DNA of 64,000 nt from Angiostrongylus vasorum (GCA_018806985.1 JADANN010000218.1:62001-126000), one strand, 5' to 3'. Positions 9,719-22,388 are shown, counted from the stretch's first letter. Numbers and translations are program-made. The notes: generated by a model from the letters alone, not told the origin.

Positions 9719-9868
9719 CTCTATTCCCATCGGGGTCAGATTTTCATCCGAAAACACCAAAACAGTGTTTTCTGAATCCAGAGCTGGTTTCAGATACGCT
9801 CGAGGTCGCGATGGGTGGGTCGACATGGGCGAGCCACGATTTGCTTGTCGAGCATCTTCCAGTCGTTC
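9719..9868 (-). CDS. par-3: par-3 exon, linker and first strands of PDZ1
   Basis: 150 nt, acceptor catttgttaag, donor ATAGAG|GTAAAC, phase 0 on both sides. The peptide runs ERLEDARQANRGSPMS and ends FSDENLTPMGIE. The final MGIE plus the V of the next exon matches LGIEV, the start of PDZ1 in C. elegans PAR-3. The linker part is less conserved. Confidence 0.9.
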
Positions 9869-10019
9869 CTTAACAAATGAACAACTAACACTAGGGGACG
9901 CGCCAATGTAAACAATGAGGGTACACAAACCACAGTAACATCACCTGGAAAAATGCAAAACTAACACTCCGGATAATCTGAAGCAACTGAAAAGATGCAT
10001 AGGATACGTACTGGCTCAC

Positions 10020-10117
10020 CTTAGCATCGTAAAAAGTATCTGTTAGACGAGATTTTCTCGCCGAACTACGGCTCAACCCCGTGTTCTTCTCTGCGGAAGC
10101 CAGTTTTTTCTCGACTT
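10020..10117 (-). CDS. par-3: par-3 exon, basic linker before PDZ1
   Basis: 98 nt, acceptor tctattttcag, donor GCTAAG|GTGAGC. It encodes VEKKLASAEKNTG, then RKSRLTDTFYDAK. C. elegans has VEKKLAEQDER and RKSRITDALLDARDR in the same order. It begins in phase 1 (G|AA completes the Glu of LSPE), matching the exon at 11875-12039. Confidence 0.93.
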
Positions 10118-10344
10118 CTGAAAATAGAAACTTAATTGGCACTAACAATGAACTCAGATGCCAAAGAAATTCGAGAAAAAAGAATGTCTAGTGGATGTTA
10201 CATTTTTTTTGACAAAAATTCACTCTAAAATGATGGTAGTCGAACAAGAACGCGGTCGTTGAGAATGGCGAGATAACAACACTGATTCACTTATCGTATG
10301 AGAAAGTTCACAGCGTTCGCCATCTCCATAAAGATAAAAGCTAT

Positions 10345-10611
10345 AAAGCTGTCGGTGTTAATCATCTCTGATGGATGCGCCATGCATTCGACTTCTTTAA
10401 GCATCGCTAGGGTGACTGAATGCATATCTGTCCTATAAAGTGACTCAGGATGGTCAAACGATGTACCGAGTCAGTGTTGATATCCTCCCATACAAGTCTG
10501 GTACCAATTCGTTGACCTCGGAGGGATGGAAGGCTTGGTGGACCACTGGCGCGGGAATCGATACCAAGTGTGTATTGCTGCGCATCCGACCACTGCGCTA
10601 TGCGCACCTAC
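10345..10611 (-). repeat. SINE-A copy, full length
   Basis: Minus-strand copy running from AAGCTGTCGGTGTTAATCAT to GCGCTATGCGCACC. Central CATACAAGTCTGGTACCAAT is recognisable but the palindrome has one change. Confidence 0.82.
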
Positions 10612-11087
10612 GTGGGGTAAAGATCCCATGCAATACACACATTGTGATTGGTTCAAGTCCACGAAGACAGATTCATAAAACTGCATTTCAAGAAGCGCCT
10701 TTCATTACCCAAGTGGTAACATCACTGTTTAATTCGAAATTCGACTTACTGTCCTATCCCAACAACATACAGTTGGTCTCAATTCACTTCGAAAACGAGA
10801 ACGACTCTGAACAAGGCGGAGTCGCAAAAGTGTTAGCCATTGGGGGGTCACGAAACGATTTAACAGACTCTTATCAGTTCATAAAGAACAGTTGGCAAAA
10901 ACAGGAACATGTATCACTGCTCTATATTTTAAAGAAGAGTCCACTAGTCAATAAGATCTTTGACCACGAGAACAACTGCGAAATTTATTCACCTGCTGAG
11001 GTGTCGGGCTTACGACTATGCACGTACAGGTCAATGCTATTGCGCTACATGTCACTGCGATTTCAAATAAGTACGTGTAACCATGTG

Positions 11088-11258
11088 GTGCGTGTAGCAC
11101 AGTGGTCGGAGGCGCCTTGCAATACACATGGGGTCGATCCCCGCGTTCCAGGCTCACCAAGCCCTCCATCCCTCCGGGGTCGGGAAATCGGCACCAAACT
11201 TGTCTGGGAGGATGGCAGCACTGGCTCGATACAATGGAAGGCCACCGAGTCAAGATCT
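11088..11258 (+). repeat. SINE-A copy, 3'-truncated
   Basis: The head GCGTGTAGCACAGTGGTCGG, an intact GGGGTCGATCCCC and the central AAACTTGTCTGGGAGGATGG are present. The copy stops after the AAGGCCACCGAGTC block. The CACCTCCAACGATG half and the tail are missing. Confidence 0.82.
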
Positions 11259-11323
11259 CTTCGGGAATGGTCTACATGACTTCTAGATGAAATACCCGAG
11301 TTTCAGGTAACATGTTCACTCAC

Positions 11324-11390
11324 TCTCTCCCCCTTCCTCTCTCTCTCTCCCTCTCGCTTTCTCTCTCTTTCTATCTCCCGCTCTCACGTA
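11324..11390 (+). repeat. CT-rich low-complexity tract
   Basis: About 65 bp of imperfect (CT)n with TTT interruptions, within the par-3 intron. On the coding (minus) strand it is a purine tract. Confidence 0.85.
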
Positions 11391-11439
11391 TACATGCACC
11401 GACAATAAATCCAACTTATTCAGCAGAAGCATAAATCAT

Positions 11440-11715
11440 AGAGCCTTCAGTGTTGATCCTTCAACTCCTTAGGAGTGCGCCATGAACCCGACATTACTGA
11501 GCATCGTCACACGTGAATGAACGCGCATATTTTGCCTATACAGTGACTTGCGGGGCCTACTAATGTACTAAATTGCCGTTTCTTCATATTTCCAGACACG
11601 TCTACTACCAATTTTTCCGATCCTAAAGGGATAAAGCGTTTGGTTATCATGGGCCGCATGATCGAACCTACGAACGCATATGTGTTTCACGGCTCCTCTA
11701 GCCACTGCCCAAACA
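11440..11715 (-). repeat. SINE-A copy, diverged
   Basis: GCCTTCAGTGTTGATCCTTC, a CCGACATTACTGAGCATCG block and a GGTTATCATGGGCC block keep the family order on the minus strand. Identity is low and the head is barely recognisable. Confidence 0.6.
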
Positions 11716-11874
11716 TGCCCTCCATTCAACATAGTCATCTAATAATTTGGTCATTATAAGGACTTGTTATTTACGAAATAAGGACCGAGTAAAGATGAAA
11801 AACCCAAAAAAAAATCTGATTCATAGGATATTTTCCGATGGAATGATGTTTCTATGTGGAAGTGTGGCACTCAC

Positions 11875-12039
11875 CAGGACTTAACGTAACCCTGTGTCGC
11901 GATGGTGTCGACATATCGGAGCGTAATGACGATCTCACCGGATAATCCACGCGCTCCTTTTGACCAACAACAGCGAATGATGTTCCGTTTTCTGTGGTCC
12001 GGTTCTCCGTCACCGACGATGAAACACGCAATCCGTTGC
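11875..12039 (-). CDS. par-3: par-3 exon, linker between CR1 and PDZ1
   Basis: 165 nt, acceptor tggcgttgtag, donor AGTCCTG|GTGAGT. Its start NGLRVSSS and its end PVRSSLRSDM...HRVTLSP match C. elegans SGLRVSTP and ILRSSLRTEA...SRVTLSP. The middle is variable. Entry phase 1 and exit phase 1 fit both neighbours. This linker is expected to be disordered. Confidence 0.92.
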
Positions 12040-12409
12040 CTACAACGCCAAAATGAGAAATGAGAAGGAAAGAACGCACATTTAAACCCACATTCTCGAA
12101 ATCAATTTCCATACTTGGCTAAAAGAAATGTTATATTCATGTTATGTCATAACAATTATGGCTAAGTGCCTTAAAAGAACTTATGGGCTTAAGTACAGGT
12201 AAGTAGAAAGGTAAAACAAGTAAACGCTTAGAGGCGGCAACAATAGAACTGGATGAAGGCTAAAAAAGAATTCAGTTTTCCTAATAAGACTGATGAATTA
12301 GTAGTGTTAACGGTGCTAACAACAAAAAACCAAACGTATTGAAATCGGAACAAAAAGATCTGGCTGAAAACCAAAACAACACTCAATTTACGACATCGTA
12401 TTGCGTTTT

Positions 12410-12692
12410 GTGCGTGTGGCATAGTGGTCGGAGCCGCTCTGCAATACACATGGGGTCGACCCCTGCGTTCCACGCTCACCAAAGCCCTCCATCCCTCCGG
12501 AGTCGGGAAATCGACACCAAACTTGTCTGGGAGGATAGCAGCACTGGTTCGACACATCGGTGGGCCATCACGAATCATTGTAAAGGTCAGATATGAATTC
12601 AGTCACCTCCAACGATGCTTAATGAAGTCGAATGCAAGGCGCATCCCTCAGAGATTGATCAACGCCGACAGCATTATTCTTTATCCTTTTAC
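12410..12692 (+). repeat. SINE-A copy, full length
   Basis: From GTGCGTGTGGCATAGTGG to GACAGCATTATTCTTTATCC. The box-B-like GGGGTCGACCCC and the central AAACTTGTCTGGGAGGATAG are intact. Confidence 0.87.
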
Positions 12693-12955
12693 CAAAAACG
12701 TAGAAGGTTACAAATGTAACACAAGAGAGTTATGAGCAATCACCCTGAAGTAATTTATAGGACAAAGTTTAAGGACCAGGAACGGTTACAGTTCAAAATG
12801 GCACAACATGCGTGACGACTTGACTTACAGTTCAGAGGAAAATAAGACAAAATAAAAAAAACCAAAAACTTCAAAAAAAAAGAAAGGCATTCGCTAAAAT
12901 CCTCAGAGGAACTTGAAAAGCATTAGAAAAAGCTTTGGGAAACACTTCTACCCAC

Positions 12956-13085
12956 TTGGTGGATTGTCGAGACTGACGATTTCGACGACACTGTCACGAA
13001 CTCGGCCCACTACCGGACCACGATGGGTTGCGGTGTCTATCGCATCGCTGCCGTTTGGCGACTGCTCGTCGTAGATGGCAAGAAT
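12956..13085 (-). CDS. par-3: par-3 exon, end of CR1 domain and start of linker
   Basis: 130 nt, acceptor tctggatcag, donor CCAA|GTGGGT. The first residues ILAIYDEQSPNG complete the CR1 domain (C. elegans QILAITDEANGG). VRDSVVEIVSLDNPP then matches RRDSVVEVSSFDQIP. A competing donor four bases further on would break the frame into the next exon, so the one given is preferred. Confidence 0.9.
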
Positions 13086-13179
13086 CTGATCCAGACAAGA
13101 ACATAGAATGACCACAACATACAACATAAATCATAACATAAAATAACATGAACATAGATCAGCCACTCATAATTCATTT

Positions 13180-13470
13180 ATTGAACTTTTTATTTACTGC
13201 ATACTATTATTATTCACGACACGGTATGATGTGAAATACAACCATTACGATGCCGAGATATTTGCAAAACTTGGACCCCAGGCCAGACCGAACCCGTGAT
13301 TACTGTTTCCGGGGCTCACTTGTTACCCAATGCCCCCACTAAGGCCCCTGTTCTGTCTTTCTCTCAGCTACTTCTCTACCTAACGCTGCCATCAGCAATC
13401 ACCCGTCAGAGGTACCGATCAGGGAAGGACAAATGAGCATTGGATCAAGTTAGCTGAGACTTTAGTCGAA
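13180..13470 (-). repeat. SINE-C copy
   Basis: On the minus strand the copy has a CAGCTAACTTGATCC start, a tRNA-like segment (GCATTGGGTAACAAGTGAGC, then CGGGTTCGGTCTGG), a GCAAATATCTCGGCATCG block and a GCAGTAAATAAAAAG tail. The same order recurs at 13475, 13870 and 22885. Confidence 0.75.
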
Positions 13471-13474
13471 ATCA

Positions 13475-13640
13475 TAATGTTAACTTTTTATTTACTGCCT
13501 ACTATAACTCTTCACGACAGCGTATTATGTGAAATGCAACTAAAACGATGCTGAGATAATCGCAAAACTTGGACTTCAGTCCAGATCGAACCCATGACTA
13601 CCGTTCCCGGAGGTCATGTGTTACCCATTGCACCACTGAT
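13475..13640 (-). repeat. SINE-C copy, truncated
   Basis: It lies directly next to the previous copy in the same orientation. It keeps the tail (TTTTTATTTACTGCCTAC), the CGATGCTGAGATAATCGC block and GATCGAACCC. It is cut at the left arm of the foldback at 13638. Confidence 0.72.
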
Positions 13641-14847
13641 TATCACATCATTTTGCGGGAACGTACAAGTGATAACGACAGTTGTAAGGCTGTTTGTTAT
13701 CAGAAATTTAGGATGAGTCGTTGTTGATGTTGTCGATTCGGTATCGATTCGGTTACATTCTGACAGTTCCAAGGTAGTTCTGTCGCTATTCGATTATACA
13801 CAAGTGAAAGTTTTTAAAGCTTCATTTTCATGGCAAGATATATGTGTTCGTGAAAATGATAACATTACGAATAGAACCATAATGATGCTGAGATATTTGC
13901 AAAACTCCGGATCGCTGGTCTCTGCGGTGGGGATCGAACACGCTATTACCTTTAGCGAAGGCCAACGCGTTCACCACCACACCACCACGCGAGTCCTTCG
14001 TTTCCCCTGTCTCTCAGCTAGTTCTACCTATTAATGCCATTATTAATCATCCGTCAGACGGATTGATCTGGAGAGCACAAATCTGCGCTGAACTAGTTAA
14101 GCTGAGGATGTAGTCGAAATCATACTGTTGACTTGTTATGTATTACCCATTATTATTTTTCACGGAAGATCATCGAGTTTTCTTTTTCCTTTGCTAGTAC
14201 GATAAAACTTAGCCAAGAAAAAAAGTGAGAACTTAGGCAAAGAATGGACCAAACTACGCACAATAAGTACTACACAGCGCTAAGAGATACTGACAATATT
14301 CTTGTTCTGTAAGAGGGTATTTCCGCAGCATCTTAAGACTACTATATATCCATTCAAAAATAAACATTGTAAAGAAACCTATTCGTAATGTTGTCAATTC
14401 CCACTTATCGATCTGTGATCTCCAGATCAATCCCGTTGATGTGTGAGTGACTGCCGATATCAACTACAGGTCAATAACACGGCATGAGAGAAATGCAAAA
14501 TGAAGGAGTCGCATGATGGTGTGGTGGTGAACGCGTTAGCCTACGGAAAGGGTAATAGCGTGCTCGATCCCCACCGCAAACACCAGCGATCCAGCGTTTT
14601 GCAAACATCTCGGCATCGTTACGGTTCTCTTCGTAATGTTATCATTTTCACGAACACATATCTCTCCATGGAAATGAAGCATTGAAAACTTTCACTTCGG
14701 TGTAATCGAATAGCGACAGAACTAGGTTTGAACTGTCAGACCGAATCGATAACATCAACAACGAGTCATCCTGAATTTCTGATAACAAACAGCTTTACAA
14801 CTGTCGCTATCAGTTGCACGCTCCCGCAAAGTGATAATGTGATAATC
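13638..14847. repeat. 1.2 kb foldback element built on SINE-C
   Basis: Two long inverted arms, 13638-13999 and 14502-14847, are separated by about 500 bp. Landmarks are GATTATCACAT at the left end and its complement at the right end, TTCTGTCGCTATTCGATTA against TAATCGAATAGCGACAGAA, and a SINE-C-type tRNA-like segment (GTGGTGGTGAACGCGTTAG) in each arm. The outer ~230 bp of the arms is not seen in other SINE-C copies here. The inner part also carries diverged SINE-C sequence in opposite orientations. No ORF that could mobilise it. Confidence 0.78.
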
Positions 14848-15898
14848 TGCCCCATAACAAAGGTCATACGTAGAACCATTTACAAAAACGCTATCGGAAT
14901 CTCGTAACACCCTGTTTGGTCTTCCCATCCAAACGTTCGTTACCTCTTAGTAGAACGGAAAATCGTATGTAGTATTTTATGAGCATACTAAAGGGTTCTT
15001 TATTCTATAGGTGGGTCTTATAAGATTAGGTCTTTGTGATTTTGTTTGATGTTCGACTAAAAACAAAGACACAGCAAAGTCGGTTTAATTGCAATGTGGT
15101 GATGGTATGCGACCGGCTTCCTAAGCAAACGTCCGATACCCAAATTAGTAACACGGATCTAGTGCTACGTCTCTTTGCCGCTTCCAGAACCAGAAAACTC
15201 CCTACTCAGCCATAACCTTATACTACTTAATCCAAAATCACCATATATTTCTTGTTTAAAGGACGCCCCCACTAATCTAATGAAGTCCCAGAGTAATCTC
15301 ATGAACGGCAAGCGCTTGTTTCAAAATCCCTAGAGGACTACGCGATGCGACAACAATACGATGCTCTTCGGCTTCATGAAAGCTTAGTTTTCTTAGGAAA
15401 GCTGTATAAAATGAACTGTACCACAAAAATCTGGGAAAGATGTTTCAGTCTGAACTCTTTGTCACTACCAGATTTTCACTGAATATCTTCTATTGAAATT
15501 AATGTGGCCAAACTTCCCAATTAAATACAGTATACCAGTACATTGTTTTAGCCGATATAATCCCCAACATGAAATTCTACAGGACCAAGTCAGTTGATTT
15601 TTAATATATGTTTCAATTTTCTCCAGATGACAGGCTAATTGAGTAGTAATGGTGAGATCAATGATCGTAATGGTATAGAATGCTACTACAGTAATTCCAT
15701 ATTTCCCGTGATTCACACATGGAAGAACATGTTCCTTAGAATTATATTCTACACATTTCCTATTTTGTCACATGCTCATCAATAAGCAGTTGTTTTTCTA
15801 GGATTTTACCTCTGCCAGACAGAAACCATCCCTGCTAGGTATCTGTCAATGTCCATTAGATTCCTTATCACAATTTTTTTCAACACTGCCAATCTCAC
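14848..15898. other. intron, nothing recognised
   Basis: Part of the par-3 intron between 12956-13085 and 15899-16003. I see no repeat family member, ORF with family resemblance or structured RNA in it. Confidence 0.6.
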
Positions 15899-16003
15899 CT
15901 GATCTCGAATCTCATCGAAAACGTCGATGATTTTATCATCCATGTCGAGGATTCCCTTATCACTTATGCATTGCATTCGTTGTATTCGAATATCAGAGTC
16001 AAT
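15899..16003 (-). CDS. par-3: par-3 exon, second half of the CR1 oligomerisation domain
   Basis: 105 nt (35 codons, phase 0 on both sides), acceptor ttctgctctag, donor GATCAG|GTGAGA. It encodes IRIQRMQCISDKGILDMDDK and then IIDVFDEIRDQ. C. elegans has IHVHRLECASDGGILDMDDV and LEEVFDLNYDQ. GILDMDD is the acidic face of the PB1-like N-terminal domain by which PAR-3 assembles into filaments. The next exon upstream is 23.8 kb away. Confidence 0.95.
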
Positions 16004-17139
16004 CTAGAGCAGAACACATTTCAAAGCTCTCACCGTTACATAGGAATTGGATGTGGTGGCTGGTTGGCAGTACACTGTAGTCATGATTGCACGGTACTGA
16101 TTGGCACGTGAGATCTACAGACCTCTATGAAAACGTTCATACAACGGAAATTCTCCCACATGAAACAAATTCCGTACATTAATGTGAAGCGACTCGAGAA
16201 CTGATCAGAAATCACGAAAATATTTTTTTCTCTCTCCAGAAGCATAAATACGATTCGAAAAATGGTCAGCTGAGAGCAACACTGAAACAGCAACATCAGA
16301 AAATAATGACAACCTTCGAATAATAACTAGTGAATAGGAAATGAGTTATATGATGCCAAAAAGGGTTTAATAACCACACCTCAAAGAAGAACAAATAATC
16401 AATAGCTATTGAAATCATAGCAAGATAAACGTAGCCCGGACGATCCAGAACATCTTTTTCAACAAAAAGTGTTGAACTCGCGCATTCATGGTTCTTTGCT
16501 TTTTAAATTGTTTGAGAGTAAATTGTTCAAAACAGATAGAAAAAACTGAGGGCGTCGAACTTTTCATACCACTTTTTTAACGGTCACTTTAAATCGTGTG
16601 TGTCAGTTAAACTTCAGAAAACATCCTTCAAGTGCTCTTTGAATGGTGAGTAAAACTCCAAACGTCGTTGAAGTCTAGTCAAAGCATGTCGAGCTGGACT
16701 ATGCAGTCCACACATTCGAAAACTGTCTCGTCTGCAAGTTTCAAGAGGTGAAAAAAGTTCTCTAGTGATGATAGATGGACGAGAACAATAGCAGAGTGAA
16801 CGGTGAGACGATGCAAGCACGGCGACCAACTATGAGATGGGCGGACCCCTTTGTCGCACATGTCAATCAGCCGTATTTGCAGCCGCAAGCGACTGATGGA
16901 TCACGGAACGTGATGGCTCACAGTTGCCAAAATGTTCGACACAGAAGATGATCACAAGCGAAAGAAGACTGGAAAATGTGCTTGAGCTGGCAAGGTTCGC
17001 AAACCATTCAAATTTCCAAGTAAGAATAGGTACATGCCGTTCACAGTCGCATAAAGGATTAACGATAAGAGTTAATGAGTTCTTCAAAGGTCAAAAAAGT
17101 ATTTCAAACCAAATGGAAGTACTAACCCATATAACCACA

Positions 17140-17252
17140 ATGATGGTGAGGTATGAACAAAGCTCGGACCCCGAGGTGACCTTTGAACCCGAGATTTCCC
17201 TTTTCACAGGCGCACGTGTTCCCCGTTGCACATCGAGGCCCTTAAACTAATT
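17140..17252 (-). repeat. SINE-C fragment, diverged
   Basis: It keeps an ACAATGATGGTGAGGTATGA block, GCTCGGACCCC, a CTTTGAACCCGAGAT box-B-like stretch and CCCCGTTGCACATCGAGGCC. It corresponds to the tRNA-like middle of the family only. Confidence 0.6.
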
Positions 17253-20200
17253 CATTTCCTTAGATCCCTTAGAATATGTGAAAAATTCTCGTCAAAGTTT
17301 GAAAAGGTGCTGACGACAACACTTTTCCTTTTCGTATTGCAAATCCAAGCAAAAACAATAACACTTTGTTTGTTATTTTACACCTGCTGTTCAGATATAA
17401 GCACTTCGTGCATTTCATTGGTTTCCCCGCCTCCATAACCCATGAAGGTCACAGCAAAAACGAACAAGAACTAAAGAGTAGCTAGAAAATGTAAAGAAGA
17501 AAACAGTATGAAGCATGGAGACAAATTCGGATCAAGTGGACTAAACCAGGCTAAAATTTGCCCGACAAAAACCAACCGAAAGTTTCCACTAGTTGATTGA
17601 TGTGCACGGCTGGATAAAATTTGATTATGAGATAAAATTGAATAAATAATTGACAGCATTTAGGTCAATAACGAATTACTACTTAGGAAAAAAGATCCCT
17701 AACGGAGAGAAAAAAGAGAAACTTGGACAGGTATGACGTTCACACCTATGCGCTCGATCAATACGCCGTCTATGTGGATGCACAACACCGCCACCGGTAG
17801 CAGAAGTAGATGACGACGGAAAAACCGAACGACATGAGAAATCGCCGCCACTCCCATGACAAAGCGACTGACAATTGGAACGAAAAAAAAACGAGGGCTC
17901 AGTAGTTCATATCCATTTATTATACTTCATTAAGTGAAGAAAGTATAGTTGTTGTACAGAAGACAGAGTCAATGTCGCCTTCGGGATTTCAGAAAGTTCC
18001 ACTGCTACAGTAGAAACTTATTGGCTAAAAGCATAATATTCGGCATATTAAAGCAATATATCATAGTCGGATGGGTTTGTAGGGTCCTTAACAGCTTTTT
18101 CTTACTCTTCTAACAAAGTACCTACTAATTAACTAGAAAGAATGTAATTGATTGAACTGCGATAACATGAAATATGGATCGGACCAAGTCGTCATGGATA
18201 CGGCAGATATCTAACGGAAAGCTTTATGTGGCCACGTCAACACTAATGTCATAGGAATTGGTGACAGCATTGGAATCTGAAGCGATACAAAAAATGAATC
18301 AGTCAATCCATTTATATTGTTTCTAACACATGTGGAGAAAATCTCCATGGAGGAGGAGCGACTACTTTATTCCAGAGAAAAAAAAGCGGGTCAATATGGC
18401 ACTTTGGGATTCGAAACCTAGGTTGAATATGAGCGACATATAGCAAGGACTAGCAATAGTAGGTGGTATAGTAAAGAATCACCTATCTTCCCAGAAGCAT
18501 AGAACTTGTGGAATAGCTCTCATTTCATGTAAAGATGAAGAAGTAAATGTTTCAAGTGTCAAGTTCGAAGGAAACACTTTGAAGCATTTCTTGAAAATGT
18601 TTATAAAAATCTATAAAGGAATTGTATATCTTTCTGTATAAAAAATGCAAACAGTGCTATCTGACCATTAAAGAACCACCCAAATTAAAGGATAAAGTAA
18701 TATTTACTCGAAATCGATTTCTCATCAGCTCAACGACTCCGACAGGAGTCATATCAGTGTATGCGAATCACTGCTTCTTCGTCTCTACGCGAAGGACGAA
18801 CTGAAGCAAATTGTTGTTGGAGACAAAGTTTGTCTATTCTATGGCAGTCATGCACACAAAATACAGTAGCTTAGGGGAGATTGGCCGCTTCATCAACCAA
18901 AACTAAGGGAAGATGATTATCCTACGATTTTGGAGGGATTTGGAATGAATGCTCTATTATCGCAAAAGAACTAACCAATCGGTACTTCTGTGATCGCCGT
19001 CGTTCACGTTGTTCTCCACCAAAAGTGGTCAAAACACCTAATATATAACAAACTTCACAAGCATATACTGTTCCCATACGTTGCGAATGCTACCCGTTGG
19101 ACAATTCCGGAACATAGTTTAGTCCTGTCCATCTACCGCATTTTCGGAAACACAGCTTCTTTCGATTATTCTTTTAGATGTCTCACGAACAACGTTTCGG
19201 GAAAGGCTTTCGAATATCAGGCACAGTTCAAAGACATCTCGAACCATTTCTTCGTTTCACTATCGAGTTCTGAACATCAAAAAGACAAGCCATGCTACTG
19301 GAACACCATACATGTTACCTGTAATGCTCTGAATCACCACAGATCTCGAGCCAGTAACAGTTAAACCTCGATCCGGTCCTGTCGCGAGGCAAGTTGCTCA
19401 ATGAGCTCCTCTTGTTCGAAGGACACGAAGGATGAGGATCTGAGATCCGCAGTAACTCGGTAAACTATTGGATGGTGTAGGTGAAATATGTGGTAGCTAA
19501 GGCAAATATGCTTCGGACGAAAACTAAGTCCAGAAAAGTTACAAATTTTGGAAAATCTACATGTATCATAACTTTTTACTGTAACTTAATGAAACAGTGA
19601 ATGTTTCAAAACCGTCCCAAAAATTCTATTTTATTTGTCAACAAAGCTAGGAAATCCATTATGTTCCCAAAAAAGTCTTTCTATAAATGAAATATACGAT
19701 GAATGTTGACGTACGCACCAGTGAGAGAACAATGATTGATGATGCACAGATAGCACTTGTTATCGCTGGCTTTCTTGTACTCACATTAGTTTTAAGTTTC
19801 CCCTCAATCTATGGATTTTTCTACTACTTTAAGGAAATTGTACAAGTTAGGAAAATGCGATGAAAGAGGTGAAAGAAATCTTAGTTTATCCCTCACTCTA
19901 CCGGGTCAGCAGCCCTTGTTGGAAGAACGATGACATTTTTTAAAAATAGCATGTTCATTTTAAATGACTAAAGAACGTCTAGACGTTGAAAAAACGTTGA
20001 AAAAGACAGCACTAGAATGTTAGAACAGATTGAAGTAGGAACATCTTGACATGCACCTACACCTCTAACCGTGGTATTTAATTTTAGCGCTTTCTCTTAA
20101 GAGGCCAAAAAAACTCTGCTTCTAAAGTAAAAGGTTGCCCTCTAAAGAATAAATCTCCGACACAGAATCATGACTAAAGTGTCGGCTCACTACCACCGAA

Positions 20201-22102
20201 GAAGTCACTTCGCTTTGCAAAATTGTTCACTACTATGAATTCATTGTATTAAAGGACCTCACCACAGTATAAGTGCAGCAGCGGGTTAGGACAAAACCCA
20301 TTTTCCCAGCTATTTTTCACTCCTACGAACAAATCCAGGTGTTGAAAACGCATTGAGTTCGAATTGTCCTCATGCAATGCAATTTGAAAGGCCGTTTGTT
20401 GCGGCATCTTCCACGAGTGTGCTGCTATTTTCCGAACTAGAGGGTATTAGAAAATAGATATCCTCCCTTCATGACTTTGTGACATTTCTAAGCCAAGAAC
20501 ACACTGGATAACGAAAACCTGCTAGATTTCCCTTGGAATTCTCAATTAGCTAGAACAGGGTTTTCGATGTCTCTTCCTCGAAGAAACCAACTCATTACTA
20601 AAACAGAACGATCAGCCGTTAATGCTATAACCAACTAATCAATTCTTTATCCTAGTTTTCCTAATCGAATCTGAATATTGTAATCAACTGTCCCGAAAAT
20701 ATTCTTAATTCATTCAAGGAATCGAGACGAATCATAGAGAAGGTGAAGACGTGGGTGAGATCGAAGACGTAACTGCATTTACACAAACCGTGTGGGATGG
20801 ACATAAAACAATCTCCAATCAGAAACTAACTCCTACGTGATCACGAACAAGCAAGCTCTTCGTCATGTGTTTCGTCACTTGTGTTAATTCAATCCATGTA
20901 AAAAAAATTTCATTCCGGTGCACGAAGCCGAAATGACGGAAGTCTAAGCCAGCCAGATACGATCCAACAACAAAAAACAGTCTCCGTCTCTGTTTAAAAC
21001 ATTGAAGGATAAAGGGTAAAGTTTTAACCTCTGGGCAATCCCTTGGGGGTGTTGCACTTAGCTTCATTACTCATCGTCGTCTTCAACTAGAGCTTTTTAT
21101 ATGACCCGACAACACGTGTTTCGCGAATCTCAGCACTTCTTCTATTCGACTCACTTCTTCGCATCCATTATCCACAAAGGTCTTCGAAGTTTTACATGTG
21201 GATTAGGTTACAGTTAGAGGATTTCCGACCTGTTTACAAATGCCATCGAATTCTGATCCATTCGCGTCGATTCTCTCTGAAATCCTCAGAGAACCATGCT
21301 TCTCATGGTTTCTATGTGGATTTGAGAAGGTCACCTGGTGCTAGACAAATCTGATAACAATTCACTAACCCAGGAAGGATAGGAGCCTTGGTGGACCTAG
21401 CAAAAGGTCCAACTAGCGCTTGAACTGCTTGAAGACGTAGACGTTACAACATATTAACCCAACCAAGAACAAAACAAGTTGTTAACGACCAACGAAACTT
21501 CCTGAGTTTAAAGTAGAACTATTTTTACACCTAATATTAAGGTTTTAACATATTTTCATATGTATTTCCTAAAGTGAGTACTGACCGCCTTCATTCTCTT
21601 CATAACCCTAGCATTCCAATCATTTTCATTTTTCGTCAATCGATAACGTGACGGTCATCCAAACTGGTTTTCCATATTTACGAGAACCTCATCATGCAAA
21701 TGAAGAAGAGGATGAAAGAGAAAAAGACAGGAGCCTGCTGGTTCGAAGACAAAACTTGCATTCAGATGGGTGTTTTTTACACAATAAAAGAAAACAAATT
21801 CCACAGAAACCCTGTCCAACGAAGCATAGAATGACGACTTAGTGTGAGACTAACTGAAAAGCACCGAAACGTTACTGTCCTGCGTTATTAAGGATTAAGC
21901 ACGGTCATAGATATTTTACTGCGAGTAGATGATCTGAGATTCCAGGAAAGAAATGGATTAGATGAATGTTCACTTTCATTCCAAATTCGAGGATTCCGAT
22001 TTCTAATGTCCAAACCGCAAACGGAAAACAACGAAAATAAAGAATAATTAGTCATATAAGGTTCATGAAGCACTACAGACAAACTAGGATATCAATAAAG
22101 TA
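17253..22102. other. intron, nothing firmly recognised
   Basis: AT-rich intron sequence. A 124-codon plus-strand ORF at 18990-19364 has no family resemblance I can see. About 21010-21430 (minus) contains very worn SINE-A-like blocks (GCAATCCCTTGGGGGTG, CTTCATTACTCATCGTCG, AGGAGCCTTGGTGGACC), too diverged to call with confidence. Confidence 0.5.
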
Positions 22103-22388
22103 GGGCGCGTGTGGCGCAGTGGTCAGTGGTCGGAGGCGCCTTGCAACACACGCAGTGGAATCGATCCCGCGCCCATGGCGCACCAAGCCCTCCGTCCCTA
22201 CCGGGGTTGGAAAATTACTAGACTTGTCTAGAAAGATAGCATCACTGTCTCGATACATCGCTAGGCCATCGCGAGTCATTGTAAAGGCCAGATACGCATT
22301 TAATCAACTCTAAACGATGCTCAATGAAGTCGAATGCATGGCGCATAACTCAGGGATTGATCAACGCCGAGAACTTTGTCCTTCTATT
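22103..22388 (+). repeat. SINE-A copy, full length with 8-bp head duplication
   Basis: It starts GGGCGCGTGTGGCGCAG and pairs with CGCGCCC about 75 bp later, giving a seven-base acceptor-stem-like helix. The GTGGTCA motif is duplicated in tandem at about 22121-22135. The tail is GAGAACTTTGTCC. Confidence 0.88.

Noticed and set aside
10440..11279. 279-codon plus-strand ORF, the second longest in the window
   Set aside because: Its two ends are built from two SINE-A copies in opposite orientation (10345-10611 and 11088-11258), and the middle shows no domain. It is an accidental frame inside a par-3 intron.
18990..19364. 124-codon ORF as a nested gene
   Set aside because: No domain, signal, splice context or repeat relation visible. 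AT-rich intron of this size is expected to contain such frames by chance.
19760..19790. EYKKA-like frame as an upstream par-3 CR1 exon
   Set aside because: No acceptor or donor in the right phase and no VTVQFG-type strand nearby. The true exon (RYKKATGK) was then found at 39768-39898.
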